From Spirulina sp. CCY15215 (GTDB lineage: Bacteria > Cyanobacteriota > Cyanobacteriia > Cyanobacteriales > Spirulinaceae): a stretch of 38,324 bases of DNA. Positions 35,140-38,324 of this stretch are shown in pieces (the first letter of the stretch is position 1; the number at the start of each line of letters is the position of its first letter). The translations under genes and the position numbers were made by a program. The stretch lies in the NCBI RefSeq assembly GCF_016888125.1, contig NZ_JACSWA010000598.1, forward strand, positions 1 to 38,324. The letters are read 5' to 3'. Under the pieces are notes generated by a model, which searched no databases, was not told where the DNA came from, and saw only the letters and a program-made list of their open reading frames with translations.

Positions 35140-35487
35140 TCATACAGCTTGTTCTAAGTACGAGTTGATATCTTCGACTAATTGAGTGAGTTCCGCCTCT
35201 GTTGTGAGGCGTAGGCGATCGTCTCTTACGGTAATCAGAACCTTGGCCGCAAAGGGTGTGGCATAAATATTAGGATTGCAAAACACCTCCAGAAAAACGT
35301 CCCCCGCATAGCGATATTCCATATTGGCTTTGGGAGACGGTTTTTTTTTGCCCGCAGCCCTCTCAGAGGCAATCTCCTTTAAGGTTTGCATGAGTTTCTG
35401 AATTTCCGCCTTCAGTGCATTGGCAGAATCCAGCGTAAATTTAAAGGAAACAGAACCTTGAGTTAAATTGAGAGAGAGTTGACTCAT
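35140..35487 (-). CDS. Small conserved cyanobacterial protein of unknown function
   Basis: I chose the ATG at 35487 (115 residues, MSQLSLNLTQGSVSFKFT); a longer reading of 171 residues would extend into the promoter of the neighbouring CDF gene and has low-quality sequence. It has an amphipathic helix (ALKAEIQKLMQTLKEIASE), a Lys-rich loop, a conserved-looking YAGDVFLEVFCNPN segment and a C-terminal helix. There is no membrane span. I cannot name a family. It is divergent from the metal transporter. Confidence 0.55.
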   Translation of the reverse strand: MSQLSLNLTQGSVSFKFTLDSANALKAEIQKLMQTLKEIASERAAGKKKPSPKANMEYRYAGDVFLEVFCNPNIYATPFAAKVLITVRDDRLRLTTEAELTQLVEDINSYLEQAV

Positions 35488-35671
35488 TAGATAGTTGATA
35501 ATTGATCTTGACGAGTTGATACAGGGTAGAAATTTGTCCCGATCCCCACGATCGCCTAAAACTTGTCCCTGAAAAAATCTATCAGAGAACGATCGCTTTT
35601 GGTTGATTTTGCTTAACAAAAGTAAACAAACCCTTTTCTGTTTTTTATGCCCCATTACCCATTATCCCGTT

Positions 35672-36580
35672 GTGGTTAAAGATAACCGTGCAGAAGTTCG
35701 TAAAGTCTTACTCCTAACCTTGGGACTCAATCTTGCCGTATTGGGTCTTAAAGCCGGGGTTGGCTTTATCACGGGGTCTCTCAGCTTGCAAGCCGATGCC
35801 CTGCATAGCGTCACCGATAGCGCGAATAACATACTGGGACTGGTGGCCAGCAATTTTTCTTCTCCCCAACCCGATCGCGATCATCCCTACGGACACCAAA
35901 AATTTGAGGCACTTGGAGCCTTGGGAATTGCCGCGTTTTTGGGGATCGCCTGTTTTGAAATTCTACGAAATGCGGTCGGGGGCTTGTTTGCGGATTTGAC
36001 CCCCATCAAAATTTCGCTGACAGAATTGGGATTTTTACTCATTGTCTTGGGAATTAATATTTTTGTCGCCTTTTATGAGCGCAGTGTGGGAAGGCGCGTG
36101 GGTAGTCCTATTCTCATTGCCGATGCCAAACATACCATGAGCGATATCTGGGTGACAATTGCAGTTTTAGTCGGCTTATTTGGGGTGTGGCAGGGAGAAT
36201 TACTGGGCTGGCCGCAATTACAATGGTTAGATGTAGTTTTATCTTTTCCTGTAGCCTTGCTGGTCTTTTGGAGTGGCTGGGAAGTTTTAAAAGAAAATTT
36301 ACCCTGGTTAGTCGATCGCATGGCGATCGCACCAGAAACGATTTACGAAATCGCCATAAATGTTCCAGGGGTGATTAACTGTCACGAGATCGCCTCTCGG
36401 GGGGTTTTAGGGAGACAAGTTTTTATTGAAATGCACTTAATTGTTGATGCACCCGATGTCAAGACCGCCCATAATATTACAGAAGAAGTCGAGGCACGTT
36501 TAGAAGAACGTTTTAGTCCCGTGCGAATTCTGATTCATGTTGAACCGCCAAGTTATCAGAGCGATCGCATTACTTATTAA
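35672..36580 (+). CDS. Cation diffusion facilitator metal transporter
   Basis: From the GTG at 35672 the protein has 302 residues and starts VKDNRAEVRKVLLLTLGLNL, as related proteins do; an in-frame TTG at 35603 would add 23 residues. The paired metal-site motifs of CDF proteins are DALHSVTDSAN in helix 2 and DAKHTMSDIW in helix 5. The His-rich loop of zinc specialists is absent. The C-terminal cytoplasmic domain (VPGVINCHEIASRG) is present. CDF proteins export Zn, Fe, Mn or Co by proton exchange; the metal is uncertain. Confidence 0.9.
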   Translation: MVKDNRAEVRKVLLLTLGLNLAVLGLKAGVGFITGSLSLQADALHSVTDSANNILGLVASNFSSPQPDRDHPYGHQKFEALGALGIAAFLGIACFEILRNAVGGLFADLTPIKISLTELGFLLIVLGINIFVAFYERSVGRRVGSPILIADAKHTMSDIWVTIAVLVGLFGVWQGELLGWPQLQWLDVVLSFPVALLVFWSGWEVLKENLPWLVDRMAIAPETIYEIAINVPGVINCHEIASRGVLGRQVFIEMHLIVDAPDVKTAHNITEEVEARLEERFSPVRILIHVEPPSYQSDRITY

Positions 36581-36802
36581 ATTTTATGCCCTCCACCTAA
36601 GTTATCCACAATATTGTTACTTTTTCCACAGATTTTCAGGAGTTTTCCACAGTATTAAAGGCACGATAATTCGGAGGAATACTCTCTTTATCTTCTGTCA
36701 ATACTTAGAGAATGAGTATCGCGATCGCCAAGCTCAAGAAAATGGGGCGATCGCAGGGATCTGTGAATTTCAGAAAATACGTCACGAGTTTGGTTATAAT
36801 TA
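36581..36802. other. Intergenic region with three DnaA-box-like sequences
   Basis: 222 bp between the CDF gene and the binding-protein/channel-like gene. The first 80 bp hold three same-strand DnaA boxes at 36602, 36622 and 36643. Two HIP1 sites follow near 36720 and 36750. Confidence 0.6.
36602..36651 (+). promoter_or_regulatory. Cluster of three DnaA boxes
   Basis: TTATCCACA (36602-36610) is the perfect canonical box; TTTTCCACA at 36622-36630 and 36643-36651 is the common cyanobacterial form. They share one orientation and are spaced 20 and 21 bp apart, two helical turns. No dnaA or dnaN gene is nearby, so the role (origin, regulatory site or DnaA sink) is open. Confidence 0.6.
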
Positions 36803-38324
36803 ATGGCTAGTCTATCGACTCTTGGATTGATGCAAAAGACAAAAAATAAATGGAAGAGATATCGAGGAGAACTTTTCTTTTTATTATCCCTCCTAATTTT
36901 TATTTTAGTATTGGGATGGGTTAACTTAAACTTTAATCCAGATACGATTAAGATCGCGATCGCCGTCCCTCAAAGTAATACTGAAAAAGCATTGGTCTCC
37001 CTCGGTCAAGAGATGATAGACGGCGCTCAATTTTATGTTGACCAAGTGAATCGGGAAGGAGGAATTAAAGGCAAAAAACTAGAGTTACTGGTTTATGATG
37101 ACCAATTTAAACCCAATATAGCTGGGAAAGTAGCCCAAGATATTTGTGCTTCTTCAGCCCTAGGGATTTTAGGGCATTATACTGGCGCAATGTCTTTAAA
37201 AGCAGGCGAAGTCTATCAAAAATGCGAAATTCCTGCGATTACAGGGAGTGCGACAGTTGACACGGTAACGGATAATAACCCTTGGTATTTTCGCACAATT
37301 TTCAAGAATAGCGATCAAGCTCGGTTTATTGCCCACTACGTTCAATCTGTCTTTAAATCAAAAAATGTTTACTTAGTAACCGGTGATGATCCTTATAGTA
37401 AAACGTTAGGAGAAGAACTAAAAACATATTTTATCGCCTTTGGAGAAAAACTTAACTTTATCGGATCGCAAGAATTAAACGACGATATCAGTCGCACGGT
37501 AGATAGCATTTTTTTTCACTTATTAAAGTTAAAAAAGGCAGGTCAAGAACCCGATTTAATCATTATTGCCATGCAAGAATTTGAAGCTACAAAACTCATT
37601 CGTAAAATGAGACGAAATGGCATAAACTCATCCATTGTTGGGGGGGACTCAATCGGTAATGTTTCGTTTGCTCAAAGTTTTGCTGATACAACCGAAGAAC
37701 AATCAACCCCTGGTTTTTTTACCGATGATATTCATGCTGTTGTACCGGCAATTCTCGATATTTCTGGAGAGGAAGGAGAAAAGTTTAAGAACGAATTTGA
37801 GTTGCGCTATGGCTATACACCGGGATGGCTTCCTATATTTTACCATGATTCCGCTCATGTTCTTGTTGAAGCCATTAAAAATGCTATCATTGCTAATGAA
37901 AATTCATCTCAAAAAAGATTTAACTTTAAAGATATCGCGACAATGCGTCGTCAAGTCCGGGACGCATTAACAAAAATAAACTCCCCAGAAAAAGCAGTTG
38001 AAGGAGTCACCCGAACCTTCTATTTCAACGACCAAAGAAATACTCAACCACTGGTTTTAATGGGTATTTTTAATCAAAATCAATTCATTTCTGCCCTCAC
38101 TCAACTTACTCTTATTAAGGATGGTACTATCATTAATGATTTGGAAGAAGAACTGGAACAGGATAATTTGATTCAAATCGGTAGCGATAGCTATTTGGAA
38201 AAAACCCATATTGTTTATACGGGTATAGATATCAATGAAGTAACCCATATCGACGAAAAAAATTCATCTTTTTTACTGGATTTTTATCTCTGGTTTCGCT
38301 ACAAAGGAGATATAGAACCTGACG
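36803..38324 (+). CDS. Anchored periplasmic binding protein, possibly fused to a ligand-gated channel domain (partial)
   Basis: The frame is open to the window edge (507 residues visible). One membrane helix (about 24-40) leads to a Leu/Ile/Val-type periplasmic binding domain (about 48-400): IAIAVPQSNTE, then GQEMIDGAQFYVDQVNREGG, ASSALGILGHYTGAMS, IPAITGSATVD and FYHDSAHVLVEAIKNA. After a loose stretch comes HIVYTGIDINEVTHIDEK (about 469-486) and LLDFYLWFRYKGD (491-503). These match the first two strands of pentameric ligand-gated channel extracellular domains, with their spaced acidic residues and closing Trp/Tyr. If so, four membrane helices should follow outside the window. Alternatively it is an ABC-type binding protein with an unrelated C-terminal domain. 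Confidence 0.7.
   Translation, partial: MASLSTLGLMQKTKNKWKRYRGELFFLLSLLIFILVLGWVNLNFNPDTIKIAIAVPQSNTEKALVSLGQEMIDGAQFYVDQVNREGGIKGKKLELLVYDDQFKPNIAGKVAQDICASSALGILGHYTGAMSLKAGEVYQKCEIPAITGSATVDTVTDNNPWYFRTIFKNSDQARFIAHYVQSVFKSKNVYLVTGDDPYSKTLGEELKTYFIAFGEKLNFIGSQELNDDISRTVDSIFFHLLKLKKAGQEPDLIIIAMQEFEATKLIRKMRRNGINSSIVGGDSIGNVSFAQSFADTTEEQSTPGFFTDDIHAVVPAILDISGEEGEKFKNEFELRYGYTPGWLPIFYHDSAHVLVEAIKNAIIANENSSQKRFNFKDIATMRRQVRDALTKINSPEKAVEGVTRTFYFNDQRNTQPLVLMGIFNQNQFISALTQLTLIKDGTIINDLEEELEQDNLIQIGSDSYLEKTHIVYTGIDINEVTHIDEKNSSFLLDFYLWFRYKGDIEPD

Noticed and set aside
35488-35655. A longer reading of the small unknown minus-strand gene
   Set aside because: The extension overlaps the divergent CDF promoter and start region and has no conserved look; the ATG at 35487 opens the recognisable protein.
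36537-36803. An 88-codon open frame overlapping the end of the CDF gene
   Set aside because: It runs through the DnaA-box region, has no ribosome site and no recognisable protein character; the overlap with a clear gene makes it a chance frame.

Overview
The window comes from a cyanobacterium. The evidence is the dense scatter of the HIP1 octamer GCGATCGC, a PEP-CTERM surface protein, and several cyanobacterial families: a DUF751/Ycf33-like protein, a DUF4327 protein, a ClpS of cyanobacterial type, an NdbB-type NAD(P)H dehydrogenase, a cyanobacterial-length IspH, and paired glycosyltransferase-like proteins of the Npun_R2821/R2823 type. I do not assign a genus. I saw no rRNA, tRNA, CRISPR array or transposase. 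All functional calls come from motif recognition by eye; no database search was run.

Layout. 1-4.2 kb: an AT-rich, HIP1-free OLD-like ATPase gene with a degraded TOPRIM region, then a membrane protein and a short protein resembling only the C-terminal end of CHAT proteases. 4.4-7.8 kb: a PEP-CTERM protein, an M48 peptidase and a cyanobacterial protein of unknown function. 7.8-10.8 kb (minus strand): three glycosyltransferase-like genes that look like a small surface-glycan cluster. 10.8-14.7 kb (minus): a Uma2-family protein, a small Cys-rich membrane protein, an Hpt phosphotransfer protein, a HAD hydrolase and NdbB. 14.9-17.5 kb: an inverse-autotransporter-like barrel joined to a beta-helix with 23-residue repeats. 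17.5-19.8 kb (minus): DUF2103, ClpS and a receiver/histidine kinase that has a decayed HAMP remnant just upstream.

20.0-26.9 kb is the most unusual block. A repeat-rich intergenic region is followed on the minus strand by a PstS-like binding protein ending in an unfamiliar beta-rich module, and by a free-standing copy of the same module. Divergent from these is a two-gene operon: a Cache-HAMP-cyclase receptor whose catalytic residues are replaced, and an MscS channel with a cyclic-nucleotide-binding domain that lacks the usual phosphate-binding arginine. The pair looks like a receptor and channel that kept the architecture of a cyclic-nucleotide circuit while losing its chemistry.

26.9-36.6 kb is mostly housekeeping: ispH, an SGNH hydrolase, an ammonium transporter with an NtcA-type site upstream, a TauE/SafE permease, DUF751, rbfA, a family 3 glycosidase, DUF4327, a small unknown and a CDF metal transporter. 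Three DnaA-box-like sequences lie at 36.6 kb. From 36803 to the window end runs an incomplete gene for an anchored periplasmic amino-acid-type binding protein. Its last visible residues look like the first strands of a pentameric ligand-gated channel extracellular domain, which makes it a possible binding-protein/ion-channel fusion.
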